A program made the translations under genes and the position numbers. 32,332 bases of DNA, taken from positions 2,705 to 35,036 of the forward strand of contig JAKAZL010000018.1 in the NCBI GenBank assembly GCA_021815925.1, read 5' to 3'. The DNA comes from Pseudomonadota bacterium. GTDB lineage: Bacteria > Pseudomonadota > Gammaproteobacteria > Steroidobacterales > Steroidobacteraceae. The notes under the pieces were generated by a model. It was given only the letters and a program-made list of their open reading frames with translations, searched no databases and had not been told where the DNA came from. Positions 9,051 through 17,114 of this stretch are shown piece after piece (position 1 is the stretch's first letter; each line of letters opens with the position of its first letter).

Positions 9051-9570
9051 GCGCGCGCAGGTTGACCGTGATCCCGGCGGTGGCCAGGCCGATCGTGCAC
9101 AGCGCCACCCACTCGGGCATCGAGAGCCCGACGAACGTCCAGTTCACCACGCCGCACTCACCGCTGCCGTTGAGCACCTTGCGGATCACCGCGGTCACCG
9201 GCATGAACTTCAGCATCACCGAGAGCGGCGCCCCGCAGGAGGGGACCTCCCAGGGCGGCAGGTGCTGCAGGTAGATCTGCCGCCCCGCCACCGCGAGGGT
9301 CGCCAGTGCCGCGACCGCGAGCAGCAGCGCATAGACGCCGGCGCCCACGCGGCGCGGATGCTGCAGGCCAGCGAGCAGAAACACCACCCCCAGGCTCACG
9401 ATGCCGATGCGCTGGAAGATGCAAAGCGGACACGGATCGAGGTGCAGATCGAACTGCGCATAGAGCGCGTAGCCGATCAGGGCGGCGCAGAGCGCGAAGC
9501 CGATGAGGTTCACCGGGCGGCGCAGCGCATCGCGCGCGAATGCCGTGCGCAACGGGCCGATCGCGCTCAT
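9022..9570 (-). CDS. dsbB: Disulfide bond formation protein B
   Basis: A 182-residue inner-membrane quinone reductase that reoxidises DsbA. There are four predicted helices (about 21-38, 54-70, 76-95, 150-172). The first redox pair is Cys47 and Cys50 in [10 protein letters not shown], the second Cys112 (VPSCGAP) and Cys139 (SGECG) in the second periplasmic loop. The ATG overlaps the phoU stop by four bases (ATGA), so it is probably cotranscribed with the Pho genes, an uncommon partnership with no obvious functional link. The 3' end runs 29 bases into the convergent dapE gene. Further upstream in-frame sequence belongs to the shadow of phoU. Confidence 0.95.
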   Translation of the reverse strand: MSAIGPLRTAFARDALRRPVNLIGFALCAALIGYALYAQFDLHLDPCPLCIFQRIGIVSLGVVFLLAGLQHPRRVGAGVYALLLAVAALATLAVAGRQIYLQHLPPWEVPSCGAPLSVMLKFMPVTAVIRKVLNGSGECGVVNWTFVGLSMPEWVALCTIGLATAGITVNLRALRPAGSRAR

Positions 9571-10319
9571 GGCGTCTCGCCCCCGCGCGCATCGGCCGCG
9601 GCGTTGCGCTGACTGAGTGCGCGCTCGACGTCCTCCAGGGACGTGTGGCGCACGTCCTTGCCGTAGACCATGTAAATGACGTACTCGGCGATGTTCTTGG
9701 CGTGATCGCCGATCCGCTCCAGCGAGCGCACCACCCACATCACATCGAGCGCCCGGCGGATGGTGCGCGGGTCTTCCATCATGAAGGTGATGCTCTGGCG
9801 CTGGATGGCCTCGTACTCCTCGTCGACCAGCCGGTCCTGGCGCGCCACCTGCAGCGCCGCCTCGGCGTCCATGCGCGCGAACGCATCGAGCGCCGCGTGC
9901 ACCATCTCGGTGACGATGCGCCCGAGGTGCTTGATCTCGCGGTACTTGTCGGCGGGCCGCTCGAGCGCCGCGAGTCGCGAGGCGATGTAACCGATCTTCT
10001 CGCCCTCATCGCCCATGCGCTCAAGGTCGGTGATGGTCTTGATGATGGCGACGATGACGCGCAGGTCGCCCGCCGCCGGGGCGCGCGTGGCGAGGATGCG
10101 GCTGCACTCCTCGTCGATCGACACCTCCATGTTGTTCACCTGGTGGTCGGCGAGCGCCACGGACTCCCCGAGGGCGCTGTCGGCCTCGAGCAGCGCGTTG
10201 ATCGCCTTGTCGATCTGCTGCTCGACGAACCCGCCCATCGAGAGCACCTTGGTGCGCACGCGCTCGAGGTCCTCGTTGAAGCGGCGGGAGATGTGATGAG
10301 TCAGGTCGGCGGTTTCCAT
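9567..10319 (-). CDS. phoU: Phosphate signalling protein PhoU
   Basis: A 250-residue all-helical cytoplasmic protein that, in characterised systems, restrains PhoR when phosphate is plentiful. Two three-helix bundles repeat the metal-binding pattern: ITDLERMGDEGEKIG around 96-110 and VRSLERIGDHAKNIAEYV in the second half. The N terminus (THHISRRFNEDLERVRTKVLSMGG) is typical of the family, and the length is close to E. coli PhoU (241). It follows phoR after 49 bases and shares four bases with dsbB. No pst transporter genes are in the window, although PhoU normally works with PstSCAB. Confidence 0.96.
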   Translation of the reverse strand: METADLTHHISRRFNEDLERVRTKVLSMGGFVEQQIDKAINALLEADSALGESVALADHQVNNMEVSIDEECSRILATRAPAAGDLRVIVAIIKTITDLERMGDEGEKIGYIASRLAALERPADKYREIKHLGRIVTEMVHAALDAFARMDAEAALQVARQDRLVDEEYEAIQRQSITFMMEDPRTIRRALDVMWVVRSLERIGDHAKNIAEYVIYMVYGKDVRHTSLEDVERALSQRNAAADARGGETP

Positions 10320-10368
10320 CAGGCGGCACCTCTCGGATTGCCTGCGATCATAACCGAAGCGCCCGGCA

Positions 10369-11688
10369 CTAGCCGCTCAGGCGCTCACCCTGCCCGGCGA
10401 GCACGCGCTCGGGCGGGAAGTGGCAGGTGAAGGTGCTGCCCTTGCCCGCGGTGCTCACGATCTCGAGCTCAGCCCCGTGGCGCTGCAGCACGTGCTTGAC
10501 GATGGCCAGGCCGAGACCCGACCCGCCGGTGGCCCGCGAGCGGCCCGGATCGACCCGGTAAAACCGCTCGGTGAGCCGCGGCAGGTGCTCGGCCGGGATG
10601 CCGATGCCGGTGTCGGTGACGGCGAAGTGTCCGCCCTCGAAATCGCTCCACCAGCGCATCTCGATCGAGCCCTCGGACGGGGTGTACTTGGCGGCGTTGT
10701 CGACCAGGTTGGCAAATGCCGAGTGGATCTCCGACTCCTTGCCGATCAGGGCCGCGTCCGAGTCGATCCGCAGGCGGACCTCGCGCGGGTGCGCCGGCCG
10801 GGCGAGCACGTCGCGGCGCAGCAGCGCCATCAGTCCGGCGACATCGAGCGGCTCGCCGCCGGCGCGCTCGTCGGTCTCCTCCAGGCGCGACAGCTCGAGC
10901 AGATCGCGCACGATGGCCGTCATGCGCTCGGCCTGGCGGCGCATCTCGGCGATGGGCGTGGTGAATTCCGGATCGAGCCCCGGGTCCTGAGCGAGCGTCT
11001 CGAGGTAACCGGAGATCACGGTGAGCGGCGAGCGCAGCTCGTGCGAGGCGTTGGCCACGAAATCCCGCCGCACCGCCTCGAGGCGCATCTGCCGGGACAC
11101 GTCCGCCGCGAGCAGCAGCTGCTGGCCGTCGCCGTAGGCAACCAGCTGCACCGAGAGGTAGCTGTCCGGCGGGCTCGAGCGGCGCACCACCACGGGGTTG
11201 GCGTAATCGCCCTTCTCGAGGTAACGGGCGAACTGCGGCTCGCGCAGCAGATTCTCGATGCGCACCCCGACATCGACCGCGTGGCGCAGCCCGAGCAGGC
11301 GCGCGGCCATGCGGTTGAACCAGACGATCTCGCGCTGCGCGTTGAGGATGACCACCCCGTTCGGCAGCGCCGCGGTCGACAGCTGCAGCTGGCGCATCAG
11401 CTGCACGAAGCGCTCCTTGTGGAAGCGCTTGCGCCGGTGCAGCCGCGCAATGAGCGAGATGACCGTGCCCCACACGCCGCGCGCCTCGGGCGGCTCGGCA
11501 ACGCTCCGGTGCTGCAGCCACCACTCGACGCGGTAGAGCAGCGCGAGGTGCCAGAGCAGATACGCCCCGAGGGCGAGCGCCACCCCGCCCCAGGGCCGCC
11601 CGGCCAGCGCCCCGAGCAGCAGCCCGGCGAGTGCCGCGCCGGCGACCCGGGCCGCGGCGTAGCCGAGCGCCTGGGTTGCCGGTCGCAT
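10369..11688 (-). CDS. phoR: Phosphate regulon sensor histidine kinase
   Basis: A 439-residue kinase that phosphorylates PhoB under phosphate limitation. Two N-terminal hydrophobic helices lie within about 12-52 with almost no periplasmic loop, as in E. coli PhoR. A PAS domain spans about 100-200 (PNGVVILNAQREIVWFNRMAARLLG). The acceptor is His216 in FVANASHELRSPLTVISGYL. The ATPase domain has an N box (FANLVDNAAKYTP), VTDTGIGIPAEHLPRLTERF and [14 protein letters not shown]. The ATG at 11688 overlaps the phoB stop by one base (TGATG). A GTG directly before it at 11691 is the alternative start and would give a four-base overlap. Confidence 0.96.
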   Translation of the reverse strand: MRPATQALGYAAARVAGAALAGLLLGALAGRPWGGVALALGAYLLWHLALLYRVEWWLQHRSVAEPPEARGVWGTVISLIARLHRRKRFHKERFVQLMRQLQLSTAALPNGVVILNAQREIVWFNRMAARLLGLRHAVDVGVRIENLLREPQFARYLEKGDYANPVVVRRSSPPDSYLSVQLVAYGDGQQLLLAADVSRQMRLEAVRRDFVANASHELRSPLTVISGYLETLAQDPGLDPEFTTPIAEMRRQAERMTAIVRDLLELSRLEETDERAGGEPLDVAGLMALLRRDVLARPAHPREVRLRIDSDAALIGKESEIHSAFANLVDNAAKYTPSEGSIEMRWWSDFEGGHFAVTDTGIGIPAEHLPRLTERFYRVDPGRSRATGGSGLGLAIVKHVLQRHGAELEIVSTAGKGSTFTCHFPPERVLAGQGERLSG

Positions 11689-12383
11689 CACTCCGCCTTG
11701 GCGGAGAATCGGTAGCCGGAGCCGCGCACGGTCTGCACGAAGCGCTCCAGGCCGAACTTCTCGAGTGACTTGCGCAGGCGGCGCACGTGCACGTCGATGG
11801 TGCGCTCCTCGACGTAGACGTTCCCGCCCCAGAGGCGGTCGAGCAGCTGCTCGCGGCTGAACACCCGCTCCGGGTGGGTCATGAAGAACTCGAGCATGCG
11901 GTACTCGGTCGGACCGAGCGGGACGGTCTGCTCCCCGACGGTGATGCGCTGGCCCTGCTGGTCGAGCTTCAGCGCCTCGAACTCCACCACGTGATCGAGA
12001 CTCACCGCCCCGGATCGGCGCAGCACCGCGTTGATGCGGGCCACGAGCTCGCGCGGCGAGAACGGCTTGGTGATGTAGTCGTCGGCACCGGTCTCGAGGC
12101 CGGCGACCTTGTCGCCCTCCTCGGCGCGCGCGGTCAGCATGATGACCGGCAGCTCGCGGGTGTCGCGGTCGCGCTTGAGGGTACGGGTCAGCTCCAGGCC
12201 GCTCATGTCCGGCAGCATCCAGTCGATCAGAACGAGGTCGGGGCGCTGATCGGCGAGCGCCTCACGCGCCTCACGATAATCGACCGCCTCGCGGACCTCA
12301 AATCCGGCGCGGCGCAGGCCGAAGGCGATCATCTGGCGGATCGCCGGTTCATCTTCCACGATGAGGATTCGTTTTGCCGTCAT
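11688..12383 (-). CDS. phoB: Phosphate regulon response regulator
   Basis: A 231-residue OmpR-type transcription factor that activates the Pho regulon. The receiver domain contains Asp11/Glu12 (IVEDE), the acceptor Asp54 (LVLIDWMLPDMSG), the Thr in VIMLTARAEEGDKV and the Lys in ITKPFSPREL. The winged helix carries GPTEYRMLEFFMTHPERVFSR and the recognition-helix region VEERTIDVHVRRLRKSLE, very close to E. coli PhoB (229 residues). The ATG at 12383 begins the conserved MTAKRILIVEDEP; the frame is open back to 12458, but that part covers the Pho box. Autoregulation is likely. Confidence 0.97.
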   Translation of the reverse strand: MTAKRILIVEDEPAIRQMIAFGLRRAGFEVREAVDYREAREALADQRPDLVLIDWMLPDMSGLELTRTLKRDRDTRELPVIMLTARAEEGDKVAGLETGADDYITKPFSPRELVARINAVLRRSGAVSLDHVVEFEALKLDQQGQRITVGEQTVPLGPTEYRMLEFFMTHPERVFSREQLLDRLWGGNVYVEERTIDVHVRRLRKSLEKFGLERFVQTVRGSGYRFSAKAE

Positions 12384-12412
12384 GATGCGCGCCCGGGAAG
12401 CGCGGCTATTTG

Positions 12413-12441
12413 AAGACAGCTGTGTTGCAGAATCATGACAG
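12413..12441 (-). promoter_or_regulatory. Pho box with three direct repeats before phoB
   Basis: On the minus strand three seven-base repeats occur with an exact 11-base period: CTGTCAT (12441-12435), CTGCAAC (12430-12424) and CTGTCTT (12419-12413), separated by four-base AT-rich or mixed spacers. The first two make a standard Pho box and the third extends it by half a site. The box ends 29 bases before the phoB ATG. This is the expected arrangement for PhoB binding to its own promoter. Confidence 0.75.
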
Positions 12442-12454
12442 TGCAGCATATCTG

Positions 12455-13132
12455 TCACGGTGCCGGAGGTTGCGCGACCGTGTCACGGACATACACCGGG
12501 ACCGCCTCCTCCGGCGCGAGCAGCCGACCGGCCTGCACCTCCGGCAGCGCCAGCTGCACAACCTCCCGTGCGCTCGGCAGCAGCCGCTCCCAGCCGGCCG
12601 GTACGGTGACGCCGGTGTGCGCGGCAAGCTCAGGGTAGGCGGCAAAGCCCCGCCCCGCCCCGCGCGCCCCGCGCCACGGGCTGCCCAGCGTCCCCGGCGC
12701 CCCCACCCGCTCCGCGCTCTGGGGCTCGGCCAGCGCGCCGTGGCGCGCATACAGCGCCCAGTACACCTCGCCCATGCGCGCATCGTTGCAGACCAGCACG
12801 CGCTCGCTGCTCTCATCCAGCCCGAGCGCACGCTGCGCGACGGCGCGCAGATCCGACACCGCCACCACGCCGAGCCCGGCCCCGAAGGCGAGCCCCTGGG
12901 CGACGCTCGCGGCCAGGCGTACACCGGTGAAGGAGCCCGGGCCGCGCCCGAATGCGAGCGCATCGAGCGCTCCGAGCGAGATACCGGCCTCGGCGAGCAG
13001 CGCATCGATCATCGGCAGCAGATGCTCGGCATGGCCGCGCGGGGTCTCGAGCTGCCGCTCGAGCACCTGCTCCCCGATGCGCAGCGCCGCCGAGCAGTTC
13101 TCGGTGGCCGTATCGAGCGCGAGCAGCCTCAC
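12455..13132 (-). CDS. tsaB: tRNA threonylcarbamoyladenosine biosynthesis protein TsaB
   Basis: A 225-residue protein of the ASKHA fold that supports TsaD in making t6A37 on ANN-decoding tRNAs. The N terminus RLLALDTATENCSAAL, the segment HAEHLLPMIDALLAEAGISL and the motif AFGRGPGSFTGVRLAASVAQGLA are diagnostic. Length fits E. coli TsaB (231). The start is GTG at 13132, which overlaps the helicase stop by four bases (GTGA); the longer frame upstream is only the shadow of the helicase. It sits downstream of a YoaA-like helicase gene, a pairing also found in other gammaproteobacteria. Confidence 0.93.
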   Translation of the reverse strand: MRLLALDTATENCSAALRIGEQVLERQLETPRGHAEHLLPMIDALLAEAGISLGALDALAFGRGPGSFTGVRLAASVAQGLAFGAGLGVVAVSDLRAVAQRALGLDESSERVLVCNDARMGEVYWALYARHGALAEPQSAERVGAPGTLGSPWRGARGAGRGFAAYPELAAHTGVTVPAGWERLLPSAREVVQLALPEVQAGRLLAPEEAVPVYVRDTVAQPPAP

Positions 13133-15087
13133 GGCAGCGCCTCCCGGGGCAGCGGTGCGCCCACGCGCCGGCTGAGAAACTCGATGGCGTCGGCCTGGCG
13201 GTGGGTGCGGGTCATCGGCGGCAGCGCCGCGAGCAGCACCTTGCCGTAGCCGCGCGTGCCGAGCCGCGGGTCGCAGATGGCCACGACCCCGACGTCCTGC
13301 TCGCTGCGGATCAACCGACCGACGCCCTGCTTCAAGGCGAGCGCCGCCTCGGGCAGTTGGTAGTCGCGGAACGCGTTGGCGCCGGTGGCCTCCAAGTGCG
13401 CGATGCGGGCGCGCACCAGCGGATCGTCCGGTGAGGCGAACGGCAGTTTCTCGATGACCACCAGCCGCAGTGCATCCCCTTTGACGTCCACGCCCTCCCA
13501 GAAGCTCGCCGTGCCGAACAACACCGCGTTGCCGTCGGCGCGGAACGTCTGCAGCAGCCGCTCGCGCGGCGCCTCGCCCTGCACCAGCAGCCGCCAGCGC
13601 GCAAGCGGCGCCCCGGCGGTGCGCCACAGCGCGGCGGCCCGCTCGAGCGAGCGATGGCTGGTGAACAGCACGAACGCGCCACCGCCGGCGGCCTCGACGA
13701 GCGTGCGCGCCACACGCAGCACCGCCGCCAGGTGCTCCGGACTGTGCGGCGCGGGCAGCGACTCGGGCAGGTACAGCAGGCTCTGGCGGGCGAAGTCGAA
13801 GGGACTGTCGATGCGCAGCGTGTCCGCCTCGGTGAGACCGAGGCGGCTGGTGAAATGGCTGAAATCCTCCCCGAGCGAGAGCGTCGCGGAGGTGAAGATC
13901 CACGCGCAGGGGCGCGCGCGCACCAGCCCCTGGAAGCGCGGCGCGATGTCGAAGGGCATCAGGCTGAGCGTGAACCCGCGGCGCAGCGGCTGGACGCAGC
14001 GGGCGCCCTCGAGCGAGTCGAGCGAGGCGATGCGCTCGAGGTTCGCCGCGAGTTCCGCGCACCGCTCGGCGAACGAGGCGAGCGGCGCATCGGGCTCCCC
14101 GCCGCGCAGCCGCTCGGTGAGCTCCCCGAGGCGTGCGCGCAGACGCGCGAGGTCCGCACCGAGCAGCGGCTCGGCCTCCTCCCACTCGAGCCGACCGCCG
14201 CGTCCCTCCAGCGCCTGCCCCATGTGCGCCAGGCAGGCACGCACCGCCGCGGTGATCTCAAGCAGCGCCCGTGCCGGGGCACCACCCTGGCGCATCCGAC
14301 CCTCGAGGTCCGCCAGCAGCGTCTCGATCCGCCGGCTGCCCACTTCGGCCCCGAAGAACTGCGTGGCGAGGTCCGCGATCTGATGCGCCTCATCGAGGAT
14401 GACGGCATCGGCCGCGCCGAGCAGATCGCCGAAGCCGTCCTCCTTCAGTGCCAGGTCCGCCAGCAGCAGGTGATGGTTGACGATGACCACGTCGGCCTCG
14501 ATCGCGGCGCGGCGGGCGAGCGCGACGTGGCAGCGTGAGAGCTCGGGGCAGCGCACGCCGAGGCAGTTGTCGCGGGTCGAAGTCACCTCGCCCCACACCG
14601 GATCGGAGTCGGCGAGCCCGCCGACCTCCGCCAGGTCGCCGCTGCGGGTGGTGAGCGCCCAGCGCCGGATGCGCTCCAGGGGCGAGTCGGCCGTGGCGTC
14701 CTCGCCGCCGAGCGGCAGGGGCAGCGCGCTCTCACCCGGTCCGAGGCGGTAACGGCAGAGGTAGTTGGAGCGCCCTTTCAGCAGCGCCACCGTGGCCGGC
14801 CGGCCGAGCGCGCGGGCCACCAGCGGCAGATCCTTGGCGTAAAGCTGGTCCTGCAGGGTGCGCGTGCCGGTGGAGATCAGCACCCGGGCGCCGGAGAGCA
14901 GCGCCGGCACCAGGTACGCGAAGGTCTTGCCCGTGCCGGTGCCGGCCTCGACGACCAGCGACTCGCGCCGGGCGATCGCCGCGGCAACGCGCTCGGCCAT
15001 CCGCCACTGCGGCTCGCGCACGGTGAAGTCCGGCAGCGCAGCCTCGAGCGGACCGGCGGGCCCGAAGATGTCCTGAAGATCCAGCAT
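13129..15087 (-). CDS. yoaA: ATP-dependent DNA helicase, YoaA/DinG (XPD-like) family
   Basis: A 652-residue superfamily 2 iron-sulfur helicase. Walker A is at about 48-55 (AGTGTGKT) and the DEAH box is in AVILDEAHQIADL. The four Fe-S cysteines lie between them: NYLCRYR, RDNCLG, VRCPE and SRCHV. The C-terminal motor has EGVDVKGDALRLVVIEKLPF and motif VI QGVGRLIRSEQDVGVVAICD. The size and the lack of a nuclease domain fit YoaA better than long DinG; YoaA acts in repair of replication blocks. The start at 15087 (MLDLQDIFGP) matches the usual family N terminus; an in-frame ATG at 15111 would add eight residues. Neither has a clear ribosome site. Confidence 0.9.
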   Translation of the reverse strand: MLDLQDIFGPAGPLEAALPDFTVREPQWRMAERVAAAIARRESLVVEAGTGTGKTFAYLVPALLSGARVLISTGTRTLQDQLYAKDLPLVARALGRPATVALLKGRSNYLCRYRLGPGESALPLPLGGEDATADSPLERIRRWALTTRSGDLAEVGGLADSDPVWGEVTSTRDNCLGVRCPELSRCHVALARRAAIEADVVIVNHHLLLADLALKEDGFGDLLGAADAVILDEAHQIADLATQFFGAEVGSRRIETLLADLEGRMRQGGAPARALLEITAAVRACLAHMGQALEGRGGRLEWEEAEPLLGADLARLRARLGELTERLRGGEPDAPLASFAERCAELAANLERIASLDSLEGARCVQPLRRGFTLSLMPFDIAPRFQGLVRARPCAWIFTSATLSLGEDFSHFTSRLGLTEADTLRIDSPFDFARQSLLYLPESLPAPHSPEHLAAVLRVARTLVEAAGGGAFVLFTSHRSLERAAALWRTAGAPLARWRLLVQGEAPRERLLQTFRADGNAVLFGTASFWEGVDVKGDALRLVVIEKLPFASPDDPLVRARIAHLEATGANAFRDYQLPEAALALKQGVGRLIRSEQDVGVVAICDPRLGTRGYGKVLLAALPPMTRTHRQADAIEFLSRRVGAPLPREALP

Positions 15088-15204
15088 CCGCGCATTGTAC
15101 GGTGCCCGCACGCCCGCTCGCCGCGCCGGTTCGGCCCGGCCAGGGTGCGTCGCCCGCCGGGCGGTGTGCGATTATGGAACAAATCGGCTCCTATTATCGT
15201 ACTT

Positions 15205-15235
15205 TATAAGGAGGGCTCCGGTCCGCGGCTATACT
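15205..15235 (+). promoter_or_regulatory. Possible promoter elements for pckG
   Basis: An AT-rich patch in the 200 bases before pckG holds TATAAG (15205-15210) and TATACT (15230-15235), each one mismatch from a -10 box. Neither has a good -35 box at 16-18 bases, so the true start cannot be fixed; an activator-dependent promoter would fit a gluconeogenic gene. Confidence 0.3.
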
Positions 15236-15321
15236 GATTCCAAGAGCCGGCGGGTTCCCCCGCCCCCTTGGCGCCGCCCGGGACTGCCCCGCGACGCCAC
15301 CCCAGATGAGGTACCGCGAGC

Positions 15322-17097
15322 ATGGCCACTGCCTCTCCTCTGCCGATTCCGATGTCGCAGCTGAGCCGTGCCGTCACGGACTGGGTCGATGCGGTCGCGC
15401 AGCTGACGCAACCGGAGAGCGTGCACTGGTGCGAGGGCACCCGGGCCGAGCGCGAGGCGCTCACCAGCGCCCTGGTGCGCGAAGGACAGCTGCTCAAGCT
15501 CGATCCGAAGACCTATCCGGACTGCCACCTGTACCGCTCCGATCCGGCCGACGTGGCGCGGGTCGAGCACCTGACCTACATCTGCACCCGCTCGAAGGAC
15601 GACGCCGGCCCGAACAACAACTGGATGGAACCTCAGGCCGCGCATGCCAAGATGCGTGAGCTGTTCCGCGGGTGCATGCGCGGGCGCACGCTGTACGTGA
15701 TTCCCTACTGCATGGGCCCGGTCGACTCGCCGCTCGCGCGCTGCGGCGTCGAGATCACCGACAGCGCCTACGTCGCCATCAACATGCTGATCATGACCCG
15801 CGCCGGACGCGAGGCACTCGAGCGCATCGCGCGCGAGGACACGTTTGTGCGCGGGCTGCACTCGACCGGGGAGCTCGACCCGAACCGGCGCTTCATCATG
15901 CACTTTCCGGAGGAGCTCTCGATCGAGAGCTACGGCTCCGGCTACGGCGGCAACGCGCTGCTCGGCAAGAAGTGCCACGCGCTGCGCGTGGCGAGCTGGC
16001 AGGCACGCGCGGAAGGCTGGCTCGCCGAGCACATGCTCATCGTCGGCCTGCGCGATCCGCGCGGAGCAACCCACTACGTGGCGGCGGCCTTTCCCTCCGC
16101 CTGCGGCAAGACCAACCTCGCGATGCTGATTCCGCCGGACACCCTGCCCGGCTGGGAAGTGTTCACGGTGGGCGATGACATCGCATGGCTCCATCCCGGC
16201 GCGGACGGGCGGCTGTGGGCCATCAATCCCGAGGCGGGCTACTTCGGGGTGGTCCCGGGCACCAACCCGCAGACCAACCGCAATGCCTACGAGATGATCC
16301 GGCGCGACACGCTGTTCACCAACGTCGCGCTCACCGCCGATCACCATCCGTGGTGGGAGGGTCTGCCCGACGGCAGGCCGGTGACTGACTGGCAGGGCCG
16401 CCCGTTCGACCCGGCGCGCGGCCCGGCCGCGCACCCCAACTCACGCTTCACCGTCGCCGCCACGCGCAATCCGGCGTGCTCGCCGCTGATCGACGATCCA
16501 CGCGGGGTGCCGATCTCGGCGATCATCTTCGGCGGCCGGCGCCGCGAGGTGGCCCCGCTCGTCTACGAGGCGCGCGACTGGGCCCATGGGGTGCTGGTCG
16601 GGGCGTCCGTCGCCTCCGAGACCACCGCCGCGGCGGTGGGCCAGGTCGGGGTGGTGCGGCGCGATCCGATGGCGATGCAGCCGTTCTGCGGCTACAACTT
16701 CGGTGACTACTGGCGCCACTGGCTCGCGGTCGGGGCGCGGCTGTCGCGTCCGCCGCGGATCTTCCACGTCAACTGGTTCCGGCGCGATGCCGAGGGGAAA
16801 TTCCTCTGGCCGGGCTTCGGGGAGAACCTGCGGGTGCTCGCCTGGATGCTCGAGCGCTGCGCGGGCACCGCCGGGGCGATCGATGCGGGCATCGGCCTGC
16901 TGCCGCGCGCCGAGGACCTCGATACCCGCGGCCTGAAGGTCGAGCCGCAGGCACTGGCGACGCTGCTGTCGGTCGATGCGCCGCTGTGGCGCAAGGAAGT
17001 CAGCGAGGTGCGCGCCTACCTCGAGCAGTACGGGGCGCGGCTGCCGCAGCAGATGCTGGCGGAGCTGAGCCGCACCGCCGCCGCACTCGGCGACTGA
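15322..17097 (+). CDS. pckG: Phosphoenolpyruvate carboxykinase (GTP)
   Basis: A 591-residue cytosolic enzyme that converts oxaloacetate and GTP to PEP, CO2 and GDP, the first committed step of gluconeogenesis. Key segments are the N-terminal YPDCHLYRSDPADVARVEH, the substrate-binding GSGYGGNALLGKKC (about 206-218), the P-loop AFPSACGKTN (about 256-265) with its reactive cysteine, the metal-binding TVGDDIAWL and the GTP-type GYNFGDYW motif. This is the GTP form, not the ATP form (pckA) of E. coli. The start at 15322 follows a GAGG; the Met at residue 11 is an alternative. It is convergent with the cyclase gene 15 bases further on. Confidence 0.96.
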   Translation: MATASPLPIPMSQLSRAVTDWVDAVAQLTQPESVHWCEGTRAEREALTSALVREGQLLKLDPKTYPDCHLYRSDPADVARVEHLTYICTRSKDDAGPNNNWMEPQAAHAKMRELFRGCMRGRTLYVIPYCMGPVDSPLARCGVEITDSAYVAINMLIMTRAGREALERIAREDTFVRGLHSTGELDPNRRFIMHFPEELSIESYGSGYGGNALLGKKCHALRVASWQARAEGWLAEHMLIVGLRDPRGATHYVAAAFPSACGKTNLAMLIPPDTLPGWEVFTVGDDIAWLHPGADGRLWAINPEAGYFGVVPGTNPQTNRNAYEMIRRDTLFTNVALTADHHPWWEGLPDGRPVTDWQGRPFDPARGPAAHPNSRFTVAATRNPACSPLIDDPRGVPISAIIFGGRRREVAPLVYEARDWAHGVLVGASVASETTAAAVGQVGVVRRDPMAMQPFCGYNFGDYWRHWLAVGARLSRPPRIFHVNWFRRDAEGKFLWPGFGENLRVLAWMLERCAGTAGAIDAGIGLLPRAEDLDTRGLKVEPQALATLLSVDAPLWRKEVSEVRAYLEQYGARLPQQMLAELSRTAAALGD

Positions 17098-17114
17098 GGC
17101 GGCGGGCGCCGCCT
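17097..17114. terminator. GC-rich hairpin between convergent genes
   Basis: AGGCGGC (17097-17103) pairs with GCCGCCT (17108-17114) around a GGGC loop, exactly filling the gap between the pckG stop and the cyclase stop. There is no T-run on either side, so it may be a weak bidirectional terminator or simply a barrier hairpin. Confidence 0.4.

Noticed and set aside
10420-11715. A 431-codon plus-strand frame
   Set aside because: Antisense shadow of phoR.
13133-14185. N-terminal extension of the tsaB frame by 351 codons
   Set aside because: Lies wholly over the helicase gene in another frame, with Arg/Ala-rich sequence; TsaB similarity begins at the GTG at 13132.
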